Shown piece by piece: positions 48,130 to 59,503 of a stretch of 64,000 nt of DNA (position 1 is the stretch's first letter; every line of letters begins with the position of its first letter). The position numbers and the translations under genes are program-made. The stretch is from Theobroma cacao (Eukaryota; Streptophyta; Magnoliopsida; Malvales; Malvaceae), in contig NC_030859.1 of the NCBI RefSeq assembly GCF_000208745.1, positions 12,965,056 through 13,029,055 of the forward strand. The letters are read 5' to 3'. Under the pieces are notes generated by a model. It made no database searches. It saw nothing but the letters and a program-made list of their open reading frames with translations, and had not been told where the DNA came from.

Positions 48130-49390
48130 CTAGGGCTGCGGTCTGAAAGATGGCTGCTCTGGGGTATTACTTCCCATGCCTGACCATATCACTAGGCCTT
48201 GTTTGGATTGTGACCCAAAAGTGTCTCTCCACAGTATACTAGGACGAGTCGGAGGAGTAGAAGTAGTTACTGTACCTCGTCTCAACTGAGGATAATCTCT
48301 CTTGATATGTCCCTGTTGACCGCATTGAAAACACGTTACAAGCTTTCTACATGATGCAACATGAAATCCTCCGCAATTACGGCATCTGTCCAATCCTCTT
48401 GAAGTCCCCCCCTGACTAGTCATCACTGGCCGATCAAATCTAGAAGATCTCGGCTGTGATTGCTGAGATGGAGGTCTAGTGGATGCCATAGACGCTCCTT
48501 CTCTTTGTGAACTCAGCTCGAATCCGTCTATTCTCAGTGGCGAGCTTCTCAGCCCGTAAGGCCATCTGCACGACTTCCTTATGTGGCTCCCTACCAGTCA
48601 CTGTCATATGTTCCCTGATCTCATTATGGAGCCCTTCCTCGAAATAATTACCCTGATCTTGCTCAGATTTCACCAGATTCGGCACATATAACATAAACTC
48701 ATTAAAACGAGTTTCATACTCCTCAATGGTAATGTTCCCTTATTTCAAGCTAAAAAATTCTCTCTTTTTCTCTTTCTAATGGAAATAGGTGTAGTACTGA
48801 CCATCAAACTCTCGGAGAAAATCTATCCAAGTCAGCGATATAAGAGAACGATACTTTATTAAACTCCACCAGGTACAGGCTCTCTTCTCAAATAATTGTG
48901 TAGCCACCTTCAATTTCATCTCATCATCTAATCCCATATCTGCCAATGTCTCCGATACTTGAATAACTCAATCCCTAGCTGCGGTCGCATCTAACTCACC
49001 AGTAAATGAGACGTAACCTAACTGTCTAGCTTCCTTCAATTTGTTAGAAATAGAGACGTCTGGTGTCTGGGGTGGAATAGGAGGTGATGGTACTAGGGCT
49101 GTTACAAGGGAAATAGCGGGTGGAACTGGACCAGCCTGAGCCTGACCCATAAGAGCAGCGAGAAAAGTAGCTAATGCTTGAGCTACCTCGAGTGACATGG
49201 CATGCATGCCAAGAACAGCAATAGGTGGTGGAGGAGGTACAGGAATGTTAGCAGACTCAACAAGAAGAGCTGCTCTAAAAGAAGACTCAGCCGATTTCTC
49301 TTCTATGGAATCTGACCAACTTTGTTTGGGGCAACCTCTTCCCCTACCTGTAGATCTAGTGATAGGTGGTAGCTCATGTTGAGGAGGCAT
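48130..49390 (-). pseudogene. Chromovirus N: gag
   Basis: Starts at MPPQHELPPITRSTGRGR (49390). A proline-rich N-terminus is followed by capsid sequence: after a stop, VSETLADMGLDDEMK, TQLFEKRACTWW and LTWIDFLREFDGQYY; after further stops, VPNLVKSEQDQGNYFEEGL and REHMTVTGREPH. The C-terminus has CRNCGGFHVASC and the zinc knuckle CFQCGQQGHIKRDY. The last ligand of the knuckle is Tyr instead of Cys. Stops and shifts are concentrated at 48700-48965. Gag forms the particle that packages the RNA. Confidence 0.9.
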
Positions 49391-49569
49391 AATGATCTAC
49401 AAAAAGAACGGAATTGGTTTAGACGACTTAAGACTTTATATGAAACTACATGTAACTAACTAATCTTAACTGGGCCACACTGACATTGTAAATTATTTTA
49501 AAATAACTTTAAATCCAAGAACTTGAAAAATCAAAACTTCTTTCAAAACCATAAGCTTTTAAACCGAAA

Positions 49570-49581
49570 GCTATGATACCA
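49570..49581 (-). other. Primer binding site of N
   Basis: On the - strand TGGTATCATAGC follows the 5' LTR by a few bases; one mismatch to the initiator-Met tRNA complement. Confidence 0.88.
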
Positions 49582-49588
49582 ACCGAAT

Positions 49589-52444
49589 TATCACGACCCG
49601 AAACCTCCCTCGGGCCCATGACAACTGCCGCGACGTCTCAATTGACATTCATTACCCGAAATTCTAATCGAAACCCCGCAATGCTTACGTATCAGTTTCT
49701 TGCCTTTCTTGGGAGCAATCATTGTTAAACATTCCGTTTTAAACAATTACTAGTCGTTTCCGACTCAAGTAAATCAAAAGACAAAAATTATTTTATTTTC
49801 TTTAAATGATTTATAGACAAATATTACTATTTAAAATATTGATTAAAATATAGTATTTTTATATAAAACAATATTTATAGAAACACATATAAGTAATCTT
49901 TTGTAACGTGGAAGCAAAATAAATTCATACATACAATAATTTACAAAGTTATAATGTACAATAATAATTACAATGACAAGTGGCCCATAAATACACCAAG
50001 TGTTGGTGATAGTAACCTACTGTCTGTGAGATAGAGGGGTCAACTGGAATCCTCGACAAAATCGGGTATCTACAAGCTACCACAGGCCTGAAATATTTGA
50101 AAAAGAGGTGGGTGAGATTTTGCAATCCCAATGAGTAAATAGACATTATTATAAATATATAAGGCGAATAAAATGGAGGCAAGTTTAAACAACAAATCAC
50201 AAACCATTTCATAAGGCTTTCAATTTATTTCTGAAACCATAAAATATTTGTAATTTACCAAAACAATTGTTAAGGCTTATGACTTTTATTAGAAATAGTG
50301 CTCAAGCTAAAAACTAGTCCTCGGGGATACCTTGGCCGAGGCATCTAACTGAGTCTGCCAAGGTTGTTAAGATATTTACATGTTAAACACATGTTAGTTT
50401 TGAAAACAAGCTGTTCCTTGGCATTGGCCGAGTTACACATTCACCTGGGGGTTCGACGTGAAGTGAGCTCTAACACTACCCCAGGAGTTACCCTCATCGC
50501 CTTTACAACGGGAGTAACTATGTAACCAAGTTTACCATACCCCTCTAATAGGCAGTCCACAAAAACCCGTCACTGTGGTGACTAAACCCGCCAATTTTAA
50601 TAAAATTTCGACAATATAACGTGGCTTTTATTTATTTATCTAGCTTGCATAGTAAAAGACAGCTTACATAAATTCCCGATGCAATTCTAAAATATAGTCA
50701 CATATACTCATATATCATAAGCTATTCATAGGAAAATATATTTTTCAAGACAATTGGCAGCCTCCAATTACTCAATTTCATGATCAAAAGTTTCTTATTT
50801 CAGATAATCAACACAATATATTTATTTGTCACATTTATTTCTAAAGCATCAAAAGTCCCATTTAAATCTCATTTTCGTTTCATAAAATACATAAAGAGCA
50901 TTTAAAAATAAACTCTAGATAATTTACAATAATAATAGGTTTACTCATCGTTTGTACAAATTAAATGCTTTCTAAGTGCCCCAATCACTGTTCGTAGGGT
51001 ACGACTTCCTTGCCTTTACCGGAAGGCTCTCCTCCTAGACACATTGCAAAATTACACAATTCACCACATTGATGCTAAATCACTATATAATTGACTGAAA
51101 TCCTATACTAATGCATGGTATGAAATGCAATAGCCTAAAACGGCTTAAACGCGGTATTAACCTATTTTTGGCACTTTACTCGATAAATTGCTAACGCGCT
51201 CCATTTTAGCTCTAAATTGTCCCATTTTCTCTCCAACATTTCTAACCATTAAATATCAGCGAATAACCTTCTAAAATCACCAAAATCAGCTTACTTTCCT
51301 CCTTGGAAAATTCATCAAAAATGGGACATTAATTCGGTTAATTTTTCACTTTGTTTTTCTATCACATTTAACCATTTTTCATCATTTTCTCTTCATTTCT
51401 CTTAGAATAGAAATCAGTTCATCATCATTGTACATCATTGAATATTCGGCCAAGGGTGGGTATAGTGAGAATTTCATGCTTTCTTGCCCTATTTGATTTC
51501 TATACACATTTAACTAACTAAAACTACCAATTTAACTAAGAATCAAAACATAAAAATTTCAAAATCCTCCCCCTTGAAATTTAGCTAGCCCTTGGTATCA
51601 CTTTTTGATCTCTCTCCTCAAGCATGCTAAAAGGAAACAAAGGCATAGGAAAGGTAGAAATCAAGCCAAAGTCGAAAAATCTTACCGTTAGACGTGTAAA
51701 CGGACGAAAAACGCGAATTTCCCTTTGAATTTTCTAGTTTTCCTTTGGTTTTTCTCTTTTCTTCCTTTCCTCTCTATTTTCTCTCTTATTCTCTCCTTAT
51801 GGCAGACCATCACCTGATGTGGGGTTTAAATGGGCTGATTTTCCTTTAAAATAATATTAAACCATTAAAAGTGCCATATGTCACTTTTCCATTAGCCCGT
51901 TTTTAAATTTTCATCCTTTAAACTTCCATTTTTCACCACTTAAAATACCATAGTTATTCATACCAAAAATAAATAAATCCTTTGATTTTGACAAGTTTTG
52001 GATTGTGAAAATTATGGTTTTACTCCGAAGTGACAAAATTATCGTTTTGCCCTTATGCTTCGAAAATTATCGAAATTAAAATTTTTCACTTCCTATCATT
52101 AAATTATACTCCAAAGAGTTAATCTTGGTCAAAAATTTCACTCCATGATCAAAGTATTATCTTAGGTGGCAAAATGACGATTTTACCCCTGAACATCAAA
52201 AGTTGAAAATTTTTCCCAAATGAACCCTCGAACTCTGAACAATCATTTTTAGTCATTCTTGGACTATAAAATATTAAATTTCATCCTACGATTCCTATTT
52301 GAACTAGTTCGAGGTTAAATCAACTCAAGTGTACCATTAGGTACAATACCGGGTTTCGTCTATTCTTAGGAGCTTTCTTAGCGTAATAGCATGCTACTCA
52401 GTGCATGTATGTCATGACATGTGTTTATAAGGTCGAGTTTCACA
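49589..52444 (-). repeat. N 5' LTR
   Basis: 2856 bp. On the - strand it starts TGTGAAACTCGACC and ends GTCGTGATA, where the terminal CA has become TA. It is collinear with 41782-44636. Confidence 0.92.
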
Positions 52445-52821
52445 TACAAACCATATTATGGCTACATCTTTTAGTTTGCATCCCACTAATTCAACAGACC
52501 AATGTGTGTAGCATCCTAAACTTGAACAGATACATTCGATATCCTTTAAAAATCTTTACAGATTTTCTTCACATTTAATCTAGTTAAAAGCAGAGGTTTT
52601 GAATTCACAAAATCTACCAAAGTAACCTCAATAGCCCTCACTAATGTTCACACCGAGGCACATAATCTAGATCATGTGAACTAAAGTCAACCCTTTCCTC
52701 AAATTGTGTATGTCCCCTACAACGGAACTTTGCAAATTCATTAGCTGAACTTTACAACCCTATTACAAAATCCTATAGGCTGAAACTTCCTCATATACGA
52801 TGGTCATCCTCAGCATTCTCA
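52445..52821 (-). pseudogene. Element E: gag remnant, 5' part
   Basis: On the - strand, VELVGCKLKDVAIIWF sits right at the N insertion site and reads in frame into the other part (41781 leftwards) when N and one copy of tacaa are discounted. Upstream only degenerate sequence is visible. This is the capsid region of a Ty3 gag, comparable to the VELASYRLRDVAVNWY type of motif in this family. Confidence 0.78.
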
Positions 52822-53098
52822 TGATAGGTTTGGCCATGGATGGCATGCTCAAAAATATGCAATAGAAAGAAAATTAAAACTTTAGAACTGAACAACCAAA
52901 ACATAACTCCACCCATGAATCACCTTGGTAATATTTAACACATAAAAGCACAAAATTAATTATTACTCAGAATGCTACCTTGCCAAGTAATTTCATACTC
53001 ATAATGGCACTTCCTAAAGTAATCTCGTGAACACCACAAGGAGCAAAAACCTTAGCCAATCAAGTGCTTGGCCTCCAACAATAGTACACATGATTACG
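52822..53098 (-). mobile_element. L-type LTR end, inverted (K1)
   Basis: Reverse complement of about 39625-39904 in the L 3' LTR, including cttgctccttgtggtgttc and gagcatgccrtccat on the - strand and the terminal ATCA at 52822. The rest of this LTR is missing. Confidence 0.8.
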
Positions 53099-53440
53099 AA
53101 TATATATTGTCATTTAATGCATATTTAATCATATAACTATATGTGATAAAGGTTTTCCTTCATATTAGTGCAATAATAAGGAGTTCCTAAGCACTAATTG
53201 GATGAAGCCCATGGAACATAAAGGCCTTGTAGGAGAATTGTAAAGTTGTTACAATTATAAGATCACTATGCATCAAAAGCCATGTTCCTAAAATTGTTCC
53301 TGGTCATTGTATTGTCAAGACAGGGCATTGACAATGCTCAAAGACTAGTACATGTTAAGCCTTCTTACTTGGGAAGTAAACAATTGATCTCATAGATTGA
53401 AGTATATTGGATACTTGAGGATAACATGTTGGTGCTTGTT
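53099..53440 (+). mobile_element. L-type LTR, forward piece (K2, left)
   Basis: Homologous to about 38110-38450 of the L 3' LTR (gcactaattggatgaagcccatgg; cttgggaagtaaacaattgatctcatagattgaag). It continues after S3 at 56224. Confidence 0.8.
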
Positions 53441-54404
53441 TGTCACAGCCCAAATTTCAGGCCATGACCGGTGCATTGGCCCAATGGGCATAGCCCACTA
53501 AACCCAAGCAAGCCTTTTTATGCAATCCCAATCATCATTCTCAACCGTCATTTCTAAAACCAAATTTAAATTCTCAATTTTAAGTATTTCAATAATATTT
53601 TATGGTAATCCAATATTCACATTTGTATTATGATAACATAGTATCACTCATTTGCCACCTTACAGTGACATTAGCAATCAAATATACATATTTGATTTTT
53701 AACATGAATGTTAGTGGTCTTCATTACTTATACATGCAAACAAGCATAAGACTCTTGACCGTCAGCAGAGTGACCATGGGTGAAGGTACAACTACTGAGA
53801 TACCATAGTACCTACCAAGAAGGCGAGCATATGTGTGCGACTCAATCTAGGTCCCAACTGCCTCCAAATTTGAAAACATGAATTTTAAATACGTGAGTAT
53901 AAAACTCAGTAAGTGAACATAAGAAAGGAACAAGCAATCAATAGGAAGAATTTGGAAATCATGATGCACTTGTTTCAAAAACAATATAATTGATTTAGTT
54001 TCTTACTAAAAATCCCTCATTTCAAACTTTGATTAATAACCTCATAGTGTTGCAAAAACCCAAGATCAACCCATGAGGTTAAATGTGTGAAAAATATTTA
54101 AAAATCAAGCAAGGTATCAAGCATGGCAGCAAGTTATCAAGCATGGCAGCAAGTTTCTCACTGCAGCGAGATTTAGGGGCCAAAACAGAAAGTTTCTTGC
54201 TGTAGTGAGAAAAAGTGTCAATTTGCATGTGTTTAAGTTTTTCAATCATATCTCCCGTTACAGAAGTCCAATTGACCTGATTTTTAAACCATTAGAAAGA
54301 TAAGAGGCATGGATACAACTTTAATGTTTACCACTTTTCCCAATTCGGATAGGAAGGTGGTCAAAATCTTCATTAAAGTGAAAACACTGCACTAGAACCT
54401 GAGA

Positions 54405-54485
54405 GTTACTTGCTGCAGCGAGATTTATTCTAGCTGCAGCGAGTTGTTGGCTGCCAAAACAGAATGTTTCTCGCTATAGCGAGAA
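54405..54485 (-). repeat. Palindrome cluster in S3
   Basis: cttgctgcagcgagattt, tctagctgcagcgagtt and tttctcgctatagcgagaag. Two more weak copies lie at 54155-54215 on the other side of the shared module. Confidence 0.85.
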
Positions 54486-54725
54486 GCAGGGCACTTAAGT
54501 GTAAAAAGGACCTCCTTTGCACTAAAAATCCATTTGGTGTTGCAATAAAAATCAATTTGCAAGAAAATGGGAAATTCTCAATATTCATCATGCAAATTTC
54601 AACATGCCAAATTTTCACATGCATTACAATCAAATACCATATTTATGAGCTTTTATTTCATAAACATATATACACATATATACATAGATAAATGCCAATA
54701 CCACCATCGTCTCATCCGACTCATG

Positions 54726-54856
54726 TGCATCCCCCCACACGTGCACAGTTAGTGCCATCGTGTGCATCCCCCCACATCGTGCACATGGGCACTCTCATCA
54801 TCCAACTCCCTCACCACCATCATCACCGGCATGTGCATCCCCCCACATCATGCACA
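54726..54856 (-). repeat. Type 1 minisatellite in S3
   Basis: Three units GTGCATCCCCCCACATCGTGCAC as read on the + strand (54726, 54762 and 54833). Confidence 0.9.
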
Positions 54857-56223
54857 CGCACAATTATCATTACCACACAATATCCACCATCAATGCATAA
54901 CATATATATATATATATATATATACCAACACAATGTAGTAGTACAAGAATCCATAACAACCACATGTCACAACATAGAAACAATTTATCAAGGGCTTGTT
55001 CCCAAGGCACCCGTTTTAAGAAAAAATTTTGGATAAAATCATTCAAAGATCTTGTGCAAATACATTAACATTCCCAAAACCATTTTGAAATGCAAGTTCA
55101 CTCACTGGTCTTATTGATTCTTTTGCTTGACTTTAACCTCAACTAATGCTCCAAATGGACATGTGAGGCCTTGTTGGAACCTATACACACACAACATCAC
55201 AACCAACCCAAATTGGCATTAATACACTCTCAAAAGCTATTTCCTAATTCAAGTTCAGCTAGTTATTCCTAACTAGCTCCCAATTACCATTAAGTGGCTA
55301 TTTGTTTACTCTACTCTTGTCATTCTAAAAATAATTAACAATCTCAACAATAGATTAGCTCACCACTCTAATCATCAACCATCATCAACAACTTGAAAAT
55401 TTAACCTAATTCATTACTCACCTTGGTGGTTTTTTGTAATTGAATTCCTTTTCAAAAGCTTCCAAGCTACTATGGCAAGTCTTTTTTTCTCTCTCTAAAA
55501 CTTTTAACTAGTGAGAGAAAGTGTTGAACAAAGATTTATGAGGGTTTTAAGGTGGGAGAGTGAAAAAGCACAAAGGTTTTATGAAAAAGTGCACAAAAGC
55601 ATGAAAATTTGAGTTAGAGAGAGAAAGTTATGGAAGTTGCAAAGCAAGCTTCCATGGAGGATAAAAGGAACGTGAAAGGGAAGGAAGAAAAAGAAGGGGA
55701 AGCTGCTGGAGCTCAGATATTTATGCTTCAAGTTAATCCAAATTTTCACCGAAATTACCAAAATGCCTTTAACATGGTGGTTTTGTCTTCCTCCCATCCT
55801 TTGTGCAACCTTTTTGCTCTTTTGACACTGAAACAAAGTCCATAATAGTCTAAAGGTACTTGAGTTGACAAAACTTGAAAATTTATACTTGAGATGTAAA
55901 ATGACCATTTTGCCCCTATTGTGAAAATTATCATTATTTTTATCTTCCTCATTTATTTACCATCATAAGCATCATTTATTCATTCCTTAGGCATATTTAG
56001 ACCTTAGTAGCATAAAAAAAACCCACTCGTAAGAGCTCACCAAGAGAAATTACGAAATTACCTATGGTCTACATTATCGCATCTACTTTTAGTTACGTGT
56101 CTATAGAGATCGAGATTTCATAGCTTCACTTCTAAATTACCCTTTTTAACTCGGTAATTAACCTCAATTGGCATCCGTAAACTTCATTAGCCACTTTATC
56201 AAAATACGGGGTACTACATTGTT

Positions 56224-56872
56224 AAATAACAAGTTAATTGAACATCACTTGTTATGAGAACTCCATTTAGTATTTCACTTAAATGTCTATGGAATATATG
56301 CTCTTGTGACAGTTGTGCAACTAGTCCTTAGACTTGAGACACCAGATCATCTTGTTTGGGGAATGACATACTTTGATTTCACCCTTATGAGTTTAGAGGC
56401 GACCATATGCCTAAACAGGGTGTTTTTAGGTATGCCATGAAGCATACCAAGGTGAATGACTAGTCAAGAAAGGATTCATCACCCCAAGTGATATAAGGGG
56501 ATGTATCTTAGTTGTTCTCAATTCTTGATTAACTTGTATAAAGTCTTTGGGCAAAGCATGATGAATTTGAAGAAAGGTAGCTTCCTAAATTCATAGCATT
56601 TGTCAAAATTATGAGAACTAATATGGAATGTCATAAGTAGACATCGAGCCATGCTTAATGACATATCCAAGATATTTGATGAAAGGACCGTATTGCACTG
56701 AGAGGCTTATCACTGAAGGGCTTTGTCAAATTCTTTAATAGACTTTCTAACATTTGGGTGGTCATGATGTATTGTTAGATGTTGCTCACGATCTATAAAT
56801 ACAAATCAATTATCCAATTGATACTTGATTAAGATTTATATTTATTGCCAACATGTTAGAAGCCTAATGGGT
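56224..56872 (+). mobile_element. L-type LTR, forward piece (K2, right)
   Basis: Continues K2 after S3. It is homologous to about 38455-39085 of the L 3' LTR (acttgagacaccag; gggtggtcatgatgtattg; ttgccaacatgtt). It ends where family A LTR F begins. Confidence 0.82.
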
Positions 56873-57942
56873 TGTGAGACCTCGACCTTCACAAACATGT
56901 AGCGGAGGTAGACCCTACGATGTGGAGTAGGGGTAGTTTGGTCATTTTCCTAGCGAGCTCCTAAAAGTGGGTTTTCTAATATTATTAAGGCCTAATTAGG
57001 CCTAAGACATAAATGAATGATGAAAATAAGGATAAAATGATGAAGGAAATAGAAATAATGATGATTTCTAGCGTAGGGGCAAAATGGTCTTTTTTCATCT
57101 CGAGTCAAAATTTTTAAGTTTTCATGAACTCGAGTATTTCTAGACTATTATGGAGTTTATCTTAGTGTCAAAAGAGTAAAAGGATTGCATAAAGGATTGA
57201 AGGAAGACAAAGCCAACTTGTTATGGGTATTTTCGTAATTTAACTGAAGTTTGGATAAGCTTAGGCTATAAATATCTCATTTTTCTAGCAGCTTCTTGTT
57301 CTTCTTCCTCCCATTTCATGTTTCTTCATCTTTCGTGGAAGCCTCCCTTAAAGCTTCCATAACTTTCTCTTTCTAGCTTCAATTTTCATGCTTTTGAGCA
57401 CTTTTTCATAGAACCTTTTGTGCTCTTTCACTCTCCCACCTTAAAACCCTCAAAAGTCTTTGTTCAACACTTTCTCTCACTACCTGGAAGTTTAAGAGAA
57501 AAAGAGAGACTTGCCATAGTAGCTTCAAAACTCTTGAAAAGGAGTTCAACTATAAGTCTACCAAGGTGAGAGATGAGTTAAGGTTGATTTTAGGTGGTTA
57601 GAAATGGCTAATAATTAGAATTGTGGGTTGTTATATTTTTTATGGTTATATTGTGTGTGATAGGTTCCAACGAGGCCTTACATGTCCGTTTGAAGCAATA
57701 ATCGAAATTAGAGTCAATTAAAGATTTAACAAATATCAGTGAGTGAACTTGCGTCAAATTGTTTTTGAGAAATACATATGTGTTGGGATGAAGCATTTAA
57801 ATGATTTTACTTGGCTTTTCATTAAATTATGCATAGGAACAAGCCCTTGATAAAATGTTGTGATGTTGTGAAAATGTGAAATGTGTAAAAAGATGAATCC
57901 ATGTGCTCCTATATTATGTTGGTATGTATATATATGAATAAA
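56873..57942 (+). mobile_element. Family A LTR F, 5' part
   Basis: Begins TGTGAGACCTCGACC (short-start subtype), preceded by tgggt as possible target duplication. It contains a TATA box 57266-57275, the donor CCAAG|GTGAGAG near 57566 and the acceptor block GATAGGTTCCAACGAGGCC near 57660; candidate intron 1 here is only about 97 bp. It is interrupted at 57942 by element G and its remainder is outside the window. Confidence 0.85.
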
Positions 57943-59363
57943 TGATAATTCTATTTTATAGAATTATTTTATTTCAATTTTGTTATTAAATATTAGCTAA
58001 GTCCTTAATTTTCAATTATAATTTACTTATTTTTAGTTTTTTTATAATTAGGTTACTTTTAAGTTAGTTATTTTAATTTTATGTTATTCCTTTTAATTTG
58101 GTTATTATTCATTAGTTTTTATATTTTTTTGTATGATTAAAAGTGATTGGGCTTAATTTTGGAAAGTAAGGTGTAGATAGACCTAGAATCTGCTTGCGTA
58201 TGTTTTAGTATTTTGGCCATATCTCAAGCTATAGAACTTCAAATGATGAGATTCTTGAACCATTGGAAAGCTAGGAGACAGAGATACAACTTTCGTGCAG
58301 ATAACTTTTCCCAGTTCTGCCTTGAAGATAGAGAAAATTGCGTCGGAAAATGGCCAGATGTACTGTACCGGGAATGAAAATTTGTAAAGACTGATAATTA
58401 ATTTTTGGGCCTTTTATTACACTCTTAAGCCCAATTAAACCCTAGGTCAGCTTAAGGAACTTTAGGTTTAGTCTATTAGTATAAATAAGATATGCTGAAC
58501 AACATTAAGTAGACAACTTTTGAGAGATTCAAGAAGTTACAAGTTGAGGTACAAACTTGGAGATCAAGCCGAAAAATATTGTTTTGTTTTCTTCCTTACC
58601 TTTTATCTTTCTTCATACTTTCAATGGTTGAATTTTATACAATGTTATTTTATTTTGCAATTATGAGTAGCTAAATTTCTTTTTCTAGGATTGCAATTGA
58701 ACCACATGTAGTCTAAATTTTTAATCTTTTTCTTACTTATCTTTAATGGGATTTGAATTGTTTATTCCAATCTATTCTTAATGCTTTTAATTGCTTGGCC
58801 ACCAATTAAATTGATCTAGGAACCTAAACAAACTTGGGAAAGGGAGTTTAGAGTACACTTAAATTGGGATAGCATATGATCATATTAATTGATTTGCGTA
58901 TAGGATAGGGATATACCTATAGGCCATATGTAGCCAAATTAGAGCCTGAACTTAATGAGTCTGTTTTAATTTCAATTCACATAGAGATATAGTGTTTTGA
59001 TTAAAATAGATATTTTTATAGGACGAGTTGGGAGACTCTTATAAATAATGGAGGACTCTACGTTAGCAATTCAACCCATTGAAATAAGTTAAGGAAGAGA
59101 GGTAAGATTTAGATGAAGTGTGAGGGATATTGTAATCCTAGGATTGTTTGATTTGATATTTTTTCAAGTTATTATTGTTTTGATTTTCTTGTTGGTTTTA
59201 ATTTTAGTTAATTAATAAAGTTTGATTGTTTAGATAAGATTGAATTGTTCTAATTTTAGTAATTAGTAAAATTTTAGATCAATTCCCTGTGGGATCGATA
59301 CCCTGCTTGCTAATATATTATCTATTCGATACGTATACTTGCGTAGTAGGATTTTAACTGACA
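57943..59363 (+). repeat. G 5' LTR
   Basis: 1421 bp, TGATAATTCTATTT to TTTTAACTGACA. It contains, at about 58207-58328, a module homologous to one in family A LTRs but in opposite orientation (gaaccattggaaagctagg; tacaactttcgtg; cttttcccagttc). A possible TATA box tataaataagat lies at 58481-58492. Confidence 0.85.
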
Positions 59364-59369
59364 AGTTTT

Positions 59370-59386
59370 TGGTGCCGTTATCGGGG
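59370..59386 (+). other. Primer binding site, tRNA-Asp type
   Basis: TGGTGCCGTTATCGGGG, two changes from TGGCGCCGTTGCCGGGG, the usual primer site of Athila and Tat elements. Confidence 0.85.
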
Positions 59387-59503
59387 AATTATTTCTAGAT
59401 TTATTACTAATAATAATACAAAGCAATTTAGTCTTACTTCAAATTTTATTTTCCTTGTTTTAATTTTAGCTTTTGTTTTCTTGCAGATATCTTTGGTCAT
59501 TGT

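Larger units (their letters stand above)
41782..52444 (-). mobile_element. Full-length Tekay/Del-like chromovirus N
   Basis: 10,663 bp on the - strand: 5' LTR 49589-52444, primer site 49570-49581, gag-pol 49390-44675, polypurine tract 44637-44655, 3' LTR 41782-44636. It is flanked by the 5-bp duplication tacaa at 41777-41781 and 52445-52449. LTRs of 2.86 kb, an initiator-Met primer site and a C-terminal chromodomain fit the Tekay/Del lineage of Ty3 elements. The first about 270 aligned LTR bases differ at about 20 sites by eye. All parts of gag-pol carry stops or shifts, so it is inactive. It inserted within the gag of element E, in the same orientation. Confidence 0.93.
53441..56218 (-). mobile_element. 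Solo LTR S3 (family A, long start)
   Basis: 2778 bp on the - strand, TGTAGTACCCCGTA to GGGCTGTGACA, with perfect flanking ttgtt (53436-53440 and 56219-56223). It holds a TATA box 55716-55725, candidate intron 1 55181-55421, a type 1 minisatellite (about 54726-54856), a (TA)n run at 54902-54924, palindromes 54155-54215 and 54405-54485, and the shared module about 54245-54355. The acceptor of candidate intron 2 is mutated. Confidence 0.93.

Noticed and set aside
54902..54924. (TA)n run as a possible origin or regulatory site
   Set aside because: A simple microsatellite at the variable repeat region of the LTR; also present near 26094 and not informative.
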